This document shows positions 14,482-21,015 of a DNA stretch of 21,015 nucleotides, piece by piece. A program made the position numbers and the translations under genes. The notes under the pieces are model-generated. The model worked only from the letters and a program-made list of their open reading frames with translations, was not told the origin of the DNA and searched no databases. The stretch is taken from positions 1 through 21,015 of the forward strand of contig DAOWCY010000123.1 in assembly GCA_030639305.1 (NCBI GenBank), in the 5' to 3' direction. The DNA is from JAGLQA01 sp023135565 (GTDB taxonomy: Bacteria; Acidobacteriota; Aminicenantia; UBA2199). Position 1 is the stretch's first letter. Every line of letters begins with the position of its first letter.

Positions 14482-17129
14482 CTCTCTTCCATTTCTCCCC
14501 AGTTGGTACCTTTCTTCAACACAACTTTTAATGGGACTTTTAGTTTTGAGCCGTTCTCCATCTCTTTTTTGACCATCTCGAAAAGCTTTTCTTCTTCCTG
14601 CGGCGGGTACTCGAAAACCAGCTCATCATGCACCTGCATGATCAAACGGCTCTCCATTCCCTGCAATCGTTCCCGGATATTAATCATAGCGATCTTGATG
14701 ATGTCGGCGGCGCTGCCCTGGATAACCGTATTTATAGCCATACGCTTGCCGTTCTCTTTTACCGTGCGGTTTTCACTTGTGATCTCCGGTATTTCGCGGA
14801 TGCGGCCGGCTATGGTTTTCACCACCGGGTCGATTTCGGCTTCGCTGATGACTTTCTCCATAAAGGCTTTTACCCCGCTGTACTTCTCGAAATACATGTC
14901 GATAAAATCCCTGGCTTCCTTAAAACTAACACCCAATTCCTTGGAAAGCGAATAAGGGCCGCTGCCGTATAGCACCGAAAAATTAATAATCTTGGCCCGC
15001 TTGCGCCTTTCCTGGGCCGTTAGAAACAAATCCTTGCCGAACACCGTTTCGGCGGTGTGCCGGTGGATATCGAAATCGTTGGCAAAAGCTTCGATCAACT
15101 TCTCATCCCCGGAACAATGAGCCATCACCCGCAGCTCTACCTGGGAATAGTCGGCGGCCAGGAGCATTTTGCCCGGTTCGGCGATAAAGGCTTTCCTGAC
15201 ATTGACGCCGCCCATTTCGCCCACGGGGATATTCTGCAAATTGGGGTTGGAAGAAGATAACCGGCCCGTGGCGGTGACAGTCTGGTTGTATGACGTGTGC
15301 ACACGGTTGTTTTCATCTATGTCGTTGATTATACCTTCTAAGTAGGTGGAAGATAATTTTTTGTAGGTGCGGTAGTCGATGATCTTCTCTACCACCGGGA
15401 ACGACCGCAGTTCCTTTAAAACTTCGATGTCCGTAGAGTAAGATTTGGTCTTGCGCGTCCGCTTTTTGATGGGCAGGTTCATCTTCTCGAACAAGAGTTC
15501 GCCCAACTGCTGGGAAGAGTTCAGGTTAAAGCGGTACCCGGCAGTGCGAAACACTTCCGCTTCGATCTCCAGCAATTTCTCCGCCATCTGCTTGTGGGCG
15601 GCTTTTAGAAAATCCACGTCCACTTTTACCCCGGCGAATTCCATCTCCATCAGCACGGTCACTAAGGGGATTTCGATATTTTTATATAATCCGGTTAATT
15701 TTTTTTCCAGCAGCTTTTTTCTTAATAGTTCGCTCAACTTAAAAGAGAGGCAGGAATCGTCGATACAGTAGCGGCTGATTTTTTCCATAGCCAGGTCTTC
15801 CAATAACAGCTTGTTTTTGCCTTTGCCCACTAAATCGCCGTATTCCACCTGTTGATATTGCAGGTAATCCAAAGTTAGGTCTTTCAAATTATGGGCCCTG
15901 CGGTTGGCGTTGAGCAAGTAGGACATAATCATCGAATCGTCGGCAGTGCCTTTTACCTCTATGCCCGCCGCTTTTAGGTGCAGGATATCGAATTTCAGGT
16001 TGTGGCCGGTTTTTTTTATGTTTTCGTCCCGGAACAGGGCGGCCATTTTTTGTTCAAAATCGGCAAAAGAGATCCCGGTAGTATTAAAAGGAATATAATA
16101 ACCTTCTGACTCGAAAGAAATCGACAGCCCCACTAACCGGGATTTAAAAAATTCGAGTTCAGTGGTTTCTACATCGAAAGCAAAATATTTTTCCCGGGCG
16201 ATTTTTTCGGTCAAGGCATCCAATTGAGCCGGTTCTTTAATCACATGGTACTGGATCTCTATTTTTTCTTCAGACAGCGAAACACCCTTGATACCTTTTA
16301 ATAAACGGGTGAAAGAGAATTTCCGGTAAAGGGCCACTAAGTCGTCGTTTACCCGGTTAGGGAAGGTCTCGGGCTTGAATTTTAGTTCGAAATCCGGCAC
16401 GTGATCTAAGTCTACTAAGGTTCTCGATAATTTTAGCAATTCCAGGTTGTCGTTGATTTTATTTTTGAATTTCTCTTCCATTTTATCGAGTTGGGCGAGC
16501 ATCTCGTCTACGCCGCCGTATTTAGCCAGTAATTTTTTGGCCGTCTTGTCGCCGATGCCCGGCACTCCCGGGATATTGTCGGAAGAGTCGCCCACCAGCG
16601 ACAGGTAATCCACGATCCGCCCCGGTGAGACTCCGAAATGTTCTTCTATGCCGCTGCTGTCTAACACTGCTTTTTGCCGCGGGTGATAGATGGACACCCG
16701 GTCGTTCACCAATTGGAACAGGTCTTTATCGGCTGAAAAAATAACCACCTTGTGTCCCCGGCTGCCATAATCTTTAGCGATGGCGGCGATAATATCGTCC
16801 GCTTCGAATCCCGGCGTCTCGATTGACTGGATGCCTCTAATATCTAAGTATTCTTTGATATAGGGCAGTTGTTTGATCAGGTCTTCGGGAGGTTTTTCCC
16901 TCTTGGCTTTGTATTCGGGGAACATATGGTGGCGGAAGGTTTTTTCCCGCGTATCGAAAGCAGCAGCCACGATTCCCGGCTGCAGGGTTTTTATCAAATT
17001 TTCCACCCGGGTGATGAAGCCGTAAAGTGAGCCTGTCGGTTCCCCTTTTAGTGTTCTCATATTCCCATGGGCGTAGAACGAACTAAAAGCTAAGTACATT
17101 CCATCAACCAGGAGAATAAGATCAGGCAT
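14472..17129 (-). CDS. polA: DNA polymerase I
   Basis: This 885-residue protein has three domains. The 5'-nuclease (1-~265) includes FDTREKTFRHHMFPEYKAKR, GFEADDIIA, and SLVGDSSDNIPGVPGIGDKTA. The 3'-5' exonuclease (~300-480) keeps its metal ligands (FDVETTE, GHNLKFD, YCIDD), so proofreading should be active, unlike several thermophile and Gram-positive homologues. The polymerase (~510-885) has motif A ADYSQVELRVMAH, motif B RRKRAKIINFSVLYG, and motif C MQVHDELVFEYP. It acts in Okazaki-fragment processing and excision repair. It starts 6 nt after the upstream small gene and is surely co-transcribed with it from the promoter at 17475-17503. The final codons (S-E-L-stop) lie inside a dispersed repeat, so the original C-terminus may have been trimmed or replaced. 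Confidence 0.98.
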   Translation of the reverse strand: MPDLILLVDGMYLAFSSFYAHGNMRTLKGEPTGSLYGFITRVENLIKTLQPGIVAAAFDTREKTFRHHMFPEYKAKREKPPEDLIKQLPYIKEYLDIRGIQSIETPGFEADDIIAAIAKDYGSRGHKVVIFSADKDLFQLVNDRVSIYHPRQKAVLDSSGIEEHFGVSPGRIVDYLSLVGDSSDNIPGVPGIGDKTAKKLLAKYGGVDEMLAQLDKMEEKFKNKINDNLELLKLSRTLVDLDHVPDFELKFKPETFPNRVNDDLVALYRKFSFTRLLKGIKGVSLSEEKIEIQYHVIKEPAQLDALTEKIAREKYFAFDVETTELEFFKSRLVGLSISFESEGYYIPFNTTGISFADFEQKMAALFRDENIKKTGHNLKFDILHLKAAGIEVKGTADDSMIMSYLLNANRRAHNLKDLTLDYLQYQQVEYGDLVGKGKNKLLLEDLAMEKISRYCIDDSCLSFKLSELLRKKLLEKKLTGLYKNIEIPLVTVLMEMEFAGVKVDVDFLKAAHKQMAEKLLEIEAEVFRTAGYRFNLNSSQQLGELLFEKMNLPIKKRTRKTKSYSTDIEVLKELRSFPVVEKIIDYRTYKKLSSTYLEGIINDIDENNRVHTSYNQTVTATGRLSSSNPNLQNIPVGEMGGVNVRKAFIAEPGKMLLAADYSQVELRVMAHCSGDEKLIEAFANDFDIHRHTAETVFGKDLFLTAQERRKRAKIINFSVLYGSGPYSLSKELGVSFKEARDFIDMYFEKYSGVKAFMEKVISEAEIDPVVKTIAGRIREIPEITSENRTVKENGKRMAINTVIQGSAADIIKIAMINIRERLQGMESRLIMQVHDELVFEYPPQEEEKLFEMVKKEMENGSKLKVPLKVVLKKGTNWGEMEESEL

Positions 17130-17135
17130 CGACGG

Positions 17136-17468
17136 CTAAGAAGATTCTTCGTTCAGGTGGCCCATTACCATTTCGTCTAAGGACATATCTTCGACTACCT
17201 GGGTATCCAATGACAGCATGTGGATGAATTTTCCGCCTTTCAAATCGGAGATAACCTGGTCGTGTGAGTTTTTCATCATGGTTTTGATTTTTTCCCTCAG
17301 GTCCGGTTTTCCCTGCATATGGGCATAGGAGACGCGCCTGGAGAGCAGGATCTCCCCGTTATGGTAGACGAGAGTTTCCACCGTGGGATTATTCTTGCCT
17401 TTATCCTCGGTTTGGATATGAAATATCTCGTTTTTGTATTTTATATCAGTATTAAATCCAACAATCAT
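17136..17468 (-). CDS. Conserved small protein of unknown function upstream of polA
   Basis: This 110-residue cytoplasmic protein has a striking N-terminal pattern (GFNTDIKYKNEIFHIQTEDK, then NNPTVETLVYHNGEILLSRR) that I recall from small conserved hypothetical proteins in Acidobacteria and Deltaproteobacteria-like genomes. I know no function. The first half is predicted beta-rich, the second half mostly helical (KIKTMMKNSHDQVISDLKGG). It has no transmembrane segment, cysteine or recognised catalytic motif. The start ATG lies 6 nt after a TATCAT -10 box, so the mRNA appears leaderless. polA follows by 6 nt, so it is the first gene of the polA operon; a link to DNA metabolism is possible but only by position. 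Confidence 0.75.
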   Translation of the reverse strand: MIVGFNTDIKYKNEIFHIQTEDKGKNNPTVETLVYHNGEILLSRRVSYAHMQGKPDLREKIKTMMKNSHDQVISDLKGGKFIHMLSLDTQVVEDMSLDEMVMGHLNEESS

Positions 17469-17474
17469 ATCCCT

Positions 17475-17503
17475 ATGATAAATTAAAAAGAAACTCTTGT
17501 CAA
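17475..17503 (-). promoter_or_regulatory. Promoter of the small protein-polA operon, predicted leaderless start
   Basis: On the minus strand: TTGACA (17503-17498), a 17-bp spacer and TATCAT (17480-17475). Six bases (AGGGAT) then lead directly to the ATG at 17468, so the expected +1 falls on the A of the start codon. Confidence 0.8.
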
Positions 17504-17624
17504 GTGTAAAAATTTAGATTAGTTTTTTTTGGATTTTATTGGGCGCATCGGGAGCAGTCCGGTTGTCACTGTATTTGATTTTTATCACACTGGGGGTTTT
17601 GGATCCCCTGGCTCTGCTGTTTTT
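17504..17624. other. Intergenic region, divergent
   Basis: I see AT-rich DNA and then a short stretch around GGATCCCC (17601-17608) with no gene. It separates the polA operon (leftward) from the toxin-antitoxin operon (rightward). Confidence 0.5.
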
Positions 17625-17695
17625 GCCGCGCAGCGGCTTATACCCCGCCCATGTGGTGGCCCGCGCAATGGCTTATAGGGTACCCGCGCCGCGGG
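17625..17695 (+). repeat. Tandem GGCTTATA dispersed repeats
   Basis: There are two units: GCCGCGCAGCGGCTTATACC (17625-17644) and CCGCGCAATGGCTTATAGGG (17661-17680), the second followed by a TACCCGCGCCGCGGG stretch. The unit at 11058-11096 matches the second closely. Confidence 0.65.
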
Positions 17696-17696
17696 T

Positions 17697-17725
17697 TTGA
17701 TTTTTTGCCAAGTTTGTGATATGCT
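17697..17725 (+). promoter_or_regulatory. Probable promoter of the MazF-type toxin-antitoxin operon
   Basis: TTGATT at 17697-17702, a 17-bp spacer and TATGCT at 17720-17725. It starts just after the repeat and gives a ~49-nt leader with an AAGGAGG site. The -10 box is weak. Confidence 0.5.
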
Positions 17726-17780
17726 GAAATCTTACGCGGTCAAAGCGGCACACAAGCAAAAAACAAAGGAGGAAGTGATT

Positions 17781-18023
17781 ATGCCTTTTGTAACTTTGCC
17801 TGCTCATTTTGATGGTGAGCGAATTTGTTTAGATGAAACATTTGACCTGGAACCGGATGCTAAACTAATGGTTACTATTCTACCGAAGAAGGAAAATAGT
17901 AATGAGCATGAGAACTGGCTATCTTTATCCGGTCGAAAACTGGAACAGGCATATAGTGAAGATGAGGACGAATATGCACCGTCTTTGCTTAAAGAGGTGA
18001 ACCCGAACTATGAAGCAGGGTGA
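17781..18023 (+). CDS. Putative antitoxin of a MazF/PemK module
   Basis: This 80-residue protein begins FVTLPAHFDGERICLDETFDL, then DAKLMVTILPKK. That pattern is common to small antitoxin-like proteins that precede mRNA-interferase or PIN toxins. The remaining half is acidic and low in structure (EDEDEYAPSLL), as expected of a toxin-binding tail. AAGGAGG lies 8 nt before the ATG, so I reject the longer frame from 17697. It overlaps the toxin gene by 14 nt. The identity as an antitoxin rests on arrangement and length, not on a well-defined DNA-binding motif. Confidence 0.75.
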   Translation: MPFVTLPAHFDGERICLDETFDLEPDAKLMVTILPKKENSNEHENWLSLSGRKLEQAYSEDEDEYAPSLLKEVNPNYEAG

Positions 18024-18366
18024 TGTAATCCTTACGCCGGTTTCCCAGGCGGATGGTAAACTAAAGAACAGGCCGGCGGTTGTCCTACGTGAAATGCCGT
18101 CTTATGGTGATTTGCTTGTTTGTGGGGTAAGTACGCAAATACATCAGTATATCGAAGGTTTCGACGAGATCATTTCGCCCGGGCATGATGATTTCAATAC
18201 GAGCGGATTAATGTCAAAATCTTTAATAAGGCTTGGATTCCTGGCAGTGCTGCCCCAGTCTCGTATTCTCGGTTCTATCGGCTCGATCTCATATCAACGG
18301 CATAGGCGTCTATTAGAAAATCTCAGTAATTACCTCCTGGAAAGTTCTACCCGCACAGTTCAATAG
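18010..18366 (+). CDS. MazF/PemK-family toxin (mRNA interferase)
   Basis: A 118-residue protein with the family start MKQGDVILTPVSQADGKLKN, then RPAVVLRE. It has a central strand LLVCGVSTQ and the later region SLIRLGFLAVLPQSRILGSIG, matching the beta-barrel fold of PemK/MazF. Family members cleave mRNA at short sequences and are neutralised by the upstream partner. It overlaps the antitoxin by 14 nt with AGAGGTGA inside the antitoxin gene as its ribosome-binding site, so the two are translationally coupled. It ends just before AT-rich DNA with a CACT/AGTG inverted repeat near 18376-18390. Confidence 0.88.
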   Translation: MKQGDVILTPVSQADGKLKNRPAVVLREMPSYGDLLVCGVSTQIHQYIEGFDEIISPGHDDFNTSGLMSKSLIRLGFLAVLPQSRILGSIGSISYQRHRRLLENLSNYLLESSTRTVQ

Positions 18367-18467
18367 TTTTGTTATCACTCAAGGGTAGTGAACTACAAGT
18401 TTTACATATTTAGGTACCACCATTAGGTCTTTCTTTTTCAAAATTTGTCCAGAGGGAATGTTGATAA

Positions 18468-19490
18468 TTATTTTGCCCGGTCTATGAATTCCCGCAGCTT
18501 TTTGCCTTCTATTTTGTCGCGAATCAGGCCTTTGATTTTCATTCCCCGACACTGTAATTTCATTTTCAATTCGTCTGGGGCTCCTACCGGGCGGCCTTCC
18601 TGGTCGAACCTGAGCACCCGGATGGTTTTATCGAGACCGCTGGAAACGATGTGGTTTTCGTCATAAAAAGATATATTTTTTACCGGTTGGTTGTCTTTGT
18701 GTAGTATCAACTCAGGTACCAATTCTTTGTGTTCCCAATCGTTTATGCAGATTTGCCACACCTGTACAGCGCCGTTGTATAGCCCAGTTCCTAACAGGTA
18801 TCGGTCTTCCGGCTTCCTGCATTTATTAACCGACAGGCACGAAACTTTGGCTCCTTTGGGAAGAATAATGGGGCTTCTTTCCCGGGAGGTTAAACTTATG
18901 TCTGTAACTTGCAACTCTTCTTTTTCGTTAAAAATAACCAGCGCCCGGTCTTCCAGGTGGTCGCAGTGTAAAAATGGCAAAGTAGGCAGCGATTTTACGA
19001 CTTCCTGTTGGCGCAAATCTACCAGGACCAGCCGGTTTTTGCCGCCGCTTTCTTCATGGAGTAATAGGTAATTCAACCCGATTTTGATAATTTTGATATT
19101 TAAAGCAATATCTATGGTTGCTTTTAGTTGTATTTTCTTACGGACTCGATCATAGAAAAAAAGATGTCCATCGCGGTATAACGTTAGATCACTACCGGGT
19201 AAGGCAGCGAGTTTGTTATCTTTACCTTTGATATCGCCATCGAGGTTGGTTGTTAACCACGTTTTTGAGGGTGCCTGATTCCATTCGCGGACGATGCCGT
19301 CTTCGTACAGGGCAATTATTTTTTTGTTAGCGGAAACCGCAAATGATTGAACGTCGGTGGTTTCCTCGATGCGCACCTTTGTCAGGTCACAGCCTGAAAA
19401 ATTTGCGCCGGAAAAATCCACATTATCCAGGTTGGCATATCTAAGTGATGTGCCGGAGAAATCTTTTTCGGATAAGTCCGCGCCGGGGTA
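18468..19490 (-). pseudogene. 5'-truncated pentapeptide-repeat / WD40 protein
   Basis: The minus-strand reading frame opens into pentapeptide repeats (PGADLS, EKDFS, GTSLR, YANLD, NVDFS, GANFS, GCDLT), then a long beta-propeller-like region with WD40-type strands (IALYEDGIVREW, YNGAVQVWQICINDW, HIVSSGLDKTIRVLRFDQEG) and ends FIDRAK. No plausible ATG/GTG start with a ribosome-binding site lies near the 5' edge; the frame instead runs on antisense into the neighbouring antitoxin gene. Homology stops abruptly at ~19490, within a pentapeptide. I infer loss of the 5' part, which in this class often encodes an NTPase (NACHT/AAA) or another signalling domain. The rest is free of stops, so decay is probably recent. 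Confidence 0.7.
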
Positions 19491-19709
19491 CCTCGAAGGG
19501 CTTAAAAGGCGTATCGGAGAACCTCTAATGTTCAAAAAGGACTTCGAAGATGTAAAGACGAGATTAAAAGGAGTGATGGCGCACCTTAGAGGAGATTCGG
19601 GGCAGCCCGGGGATAAAACGGCGCACCTCTGAGGTGGGGGGGAGTGCCTCGGAGGGGGTAGGGGGAAATTTTTTTCATGCCTATTTTGGGATTTTTTTAA
19701 CGTAACAGG
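19491..19709. other. Breakpoint region between the WD40 remnant and the antitoxin
   Basis: From 19491 the plus strand has an open stretch to a stop at 19630-19632 (including EPLMFKKDFEDVKTRLKGV), which could be a fragment of another gene's end. It has no start or family I can name. It contains a repeated CGCACCT..GAGG motif (19580 and 19620 areas) and then G-rich sequence. No intact gene is present. Confidence 0.4.
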
Positions 19710-19738
19710 TTGATAAAATGAATGAATGGTATTATAAT
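19710..19738 (+). promoter_or_regulatory. Promoter of the antitoxin-PIN toxin operon
   Basis: TTGATA at 19710-19715, a 17-bp spacer and a perfect TATAAT at 19733-19738. The predicted start near 19745 gives a ~44-nt leader with CAGGAGG. Confidence 0.8.
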
Positions 19739-19788
19739 ATTTTATTACAGGCAGGTGAGTGCGGTTATATGCCTGCTCAGGAGGTACT

Positions 19789-20025
19789 ATGCCCACAACG
19801 AGATTTACGATTAATTTGCCGGAAACGGAGGTCGATTTCCTAAAGAAATATGCAAAAAAAAATAGGACAACTGTCGCGGAACTCGTAAATCGTTGGATCA
19901 AGGGCTTGAAGCCCAAACCAAAACCGGCGATACATCCTGAAATCGAAAGATTCACCGGGATTATCCCTCCCGACGCTGATGTCGATAAAGCGATTTCCGA
20001 TTATGTAATGGGAAAACACAGATGA
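19789..20025 (+). CDS. Ribbon-helix-helix antitoxin (DUF6364-like)
   Basis: This 78-residue protein has an N-terminal ribbon-helix-helix pattern: the TTRFTINLPETEVDFLKKYA strand and helix, then NRTTVAELVNRWIKGL. The C-terminal tail (HPEIERFTGIIPPDADVDKA) resembles DUF6364 antitoxins that bind PIN toxins. GGAGG lies 7 nt before the chosen ATG; the in-frame ATG ten codons upstream has no such site. It overlaps the toxin by 4 nt (ATGA). It probably represses its own promoter. Confidence 0.85.
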   Translation: MPTTRFTINLPETEVDFLKKYAKKNRTTVAELVNRWIKGLKPKPKPAIHPEIERFTGIIPPDADVDKAISDYVMGKHR

Positions 20026-20429
20026 CAGTACTGATCGCTCTTAACATCTTTATCGATGTCTTCCAAAAAAGGATTCCTCATTACGACCAATCTTCTTTGG
20101 TTTTGACAAAAGTAATCAACAAAGAGCTAACCGGCTATATCGCCGGGCATTCAGTTACTACACTTTATTACCTGATCTGTAAATTTTTAGATAGAGAAAA
20201 GGCTCTCGAATTGATTGATTGGCTTCTCACGCATTTTGAAATAGAATCAGCGGAGAAAGAGGATTTTATGCAAGCCAGGACGTTTGATATGAAAGATTTT
20301 GAGGATGCCGTAGCTGCCGGTTGTGCTCAAAAGGTTTCCTGTGATTATATCATTACCCGGAATATTAAAGATTTTAAAAAATCTCCCATTCCCGCAATTA
20401 CGGCGGTAAAATTTATAGAAAAATTCTAA
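20022..20429 (+). CDS. PIN-domain (VapC-like) toxin with altered active site
   Basis: This 135-residue protein belongs to the PIN_3-like branch. Typical members begin with a LIDTNVILDV strand; here it reads VLIALNIFIDV, so the first conserved Asp is replaced by Ala6. Other expected features are present: Asp12, the VTTLYYLICK helix, DMKDFEDAVAAGCA and the DYIITRN strand with IKDF. PIN proteins are Mg-dependent ribonucleases that need the acidic cluster; loss of the first Asp would be expected to cripple activity (Asp is GAT or GAC; GCT here is one base from GAT). The ATGA overlap with the antitoxin gene is kept, so the module is otherwise intact. It may be an inactivated toxin. Confidence 0.88.
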   Translation: MTVLIALNIFIDVFQKRIPHYDQSSLVLTKVINKELTGYIAGHSVTTLYYLICKFLDREKALELIDWLLTHFEIESAEKEDFMQARTFDMKDFEDAVAAGCAQKVSCDYIITRNIKDFKKSPIPAITAVKFIEKF

Positions 20430-20461
20430 AAATAACGTGGATGAAAGACTATCCCAGGTGG

Positions 20462-20520
20462 TCTGCCCCTTGCCTCCGGCGGGGGGACGGCGTCCCCAGC
20501 CTATAAGCCCCGGCTTACAT
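20462..20520 (+). repeat. GC palindromic repeat after the PIN toxin
   Basis: GCCTCCGGC is followed by hairpin GGGGAC/GTCCCC (20483-20488 with 20492-20497) and CCTATAAGCCCCGGCTTA, a relative of the ACCCTATAAGCC units at 7336 and 11058/17659 (inverted). Confidence 0.55.
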
Positions 20521-20570
20521 ATCACGAATCAATGGTTATAGACATTTACGACTCTTGCCCCTAAACGCTT

Positions 20571-20609
20571 CCCCACGCATGTGGGGCTGCCGCGGGACGT
20601 TTTTTTTTA
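20571..20609 (+). terminator. Possible terminator ahead of the ClC gene
   Basis: Hairpin CCCCAC / GCAT / GTGGGG (20571-20586) is followed by a GC-rich stretch and then a run of nine T (20600-20608). This would suit termination of the antitoxin-toxin operon, though 13 nt separate the stem from the T-run. Confidence 0.5.
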
Positions 20610-20626
20610 TTTTTGGCTGTTAGCCT

Positions 20627-20655
20627 TTGACTACTACCGGGTTTTGATTTATATA
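20627..20655 (+). promoter_or_regulatory. Promoter of the ClC gene
   Basis: TTGACT at 20627-20632, a 17-bp spacer and TATATA at 20650-20655. The predicted start near 20662 is 27 nt before the ATG at 20689. Confidence 0.6.
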
Positions 20656-20688
20656 TTAACTTATAATTTCCAAGAAAAGAAAATCATA

Positions 20689-21015
20689 ATGAAAAACTTG
20701 GAAAAAAGAACATTCTCACTATTAGAAAAATTTAAAACTTCGGAACACGCTTTCATGATCGTTATCCCGATTTTTATCGGCTTATTAGGCGGCCTGGGCG
20801 CGGCGGCGCTCAAAACCTTGATCCACTTCTTCCAAAGCCTGCTCTGGGGCAATGAACACTATGCGGCTTCCTGGCTGAAAACCCTCTTAATACCGGATTT
20901 TTTTGAAAATCCTGGCTTCGTCTATTACCCTGGGTACCGGCAGTTCCGGGGGTATTTTTGCTCCTTCGCTGTTTATGGGCGCTATGACCGGCGGTTTTTT
21001 CGGCAATATCGTGCA
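20689..21015 (+). pseudogene. ClC-type chloride channel, internally deleted and frameshifted (runs off the window)
   Basis: The reading frame from ATG 20689 gives a normal ClC N-terminus: a basic cytoplasmic segment, then the first transmembrane helix IGLLGGLGAAALKTLIHFF and LKTLLIPDFF. At ~20897-20908 the homology jumps: in the +1 frame the sequence continues as KILASSITLGTGSSGGIFAP then SLFMGAMTGGFFGN. That is the mid-protein selectivity-filter region of ClC, usually ~250 residues later. In the original frame the 109 codons to the window edge stay open but encode unrelated residues. I infer a deletion of roughly 700-800 bp plus a frameshift, so the gene is dead unless this is an assembly error. 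The C-terminal part lies beyond the window. Confidence 0.8.

Noticed and set aside
19491..19955. N-terminal extension of the WD40 frame to an ATG at 19955
   Set aside because: It runs antisense through the antitoxin gene and its promoter; the residues show no family pattern, so the frame is open by chance.

Overview
This is a bacterial window of about 47% GC by eye. It has canonical sigma-70 promoters (TTGACA / 17 bp / TATAAT type), strong Shine-Dalgarno sites and many short palindromic intergenic repeats. Indolepyruvate:ferredoxin oxidoreductase points to an anaerobic, amino-acid-using lifestyle. A zinc-ribbon Ser/Thr kinase, a Uma2 nuclease, toxin-antitoxin pairs, a WD40/pentapeptide remnant and scattered repeats recall Aminicenantes/Acidobacteria-like or other environmental candidate-phylum genomes. 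That placement is a guess: no rRNA or taxonomic marker was available to test it.

Layout. 1-626: non-coding, repeats plus a promoter. 627-2036: two-gene membrane operon (DUF5058 protein and a partner). 2205-2744 (-): small membrane-anchored or exported protein. 3019-4449: convergent Uma2 nuclease and folE, each preceded by a copy of the same ~120-bp structured leader, so the pair is bracketed by a near-identical inverted repeat. 4568-8710: zinc-ribbon/transmembrane Ser/Thr kinase followed by a CoaD-CoaE fusion (last two steps of CoA synthesis on one polypeptide). A 205-bp repeat-rich insert flanked by a 36-bp direct repeat has duplicated the start of the fusion gene. 8767-10973 (-): iorA-iorB, with IorA lacking its C-terminal ferredoxin domain. 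11298-12075: acylphosphatase (apparently leaderless) and an FmdB zinc ribbon. 12296-14140: oligoendopeptidase F. 14472-17468 (-): a conserved small protein (apparently leaderless) followed by proofreading-competent DNA polymerase I. 17781-18366: MazF/PemK-type toxin-antitoxin pair. 18468-19490 (-): 5'-truncated pentapeptide/WD40 pseudogene. 19789-20429: RHH antitoxin plus PIN toxin with a substituted first catalytic Asp. 20689-end: ClC channel gene with a large internal deletion and frameshift.

The left three quarters are mostly housekeeping metabolism (folate/pterin entry, CoA, amino-acid fermentation, peptide breakdown, replication/repair). The right end, after 17.5 kb, is an accessory zone of toxin-antitoxin modules and decaying genes. 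Repeats sit in almost every intergenic gap, and at two places they reach gene ends: the coaDE start and the polA stop. The strongest leads are the duplicated uma2/folE leader, the CoaD-CoaE fusion with its duplicated start, the ferredoxin-less IorA, and two genes whose promoters place +1 exactly on the start codon.
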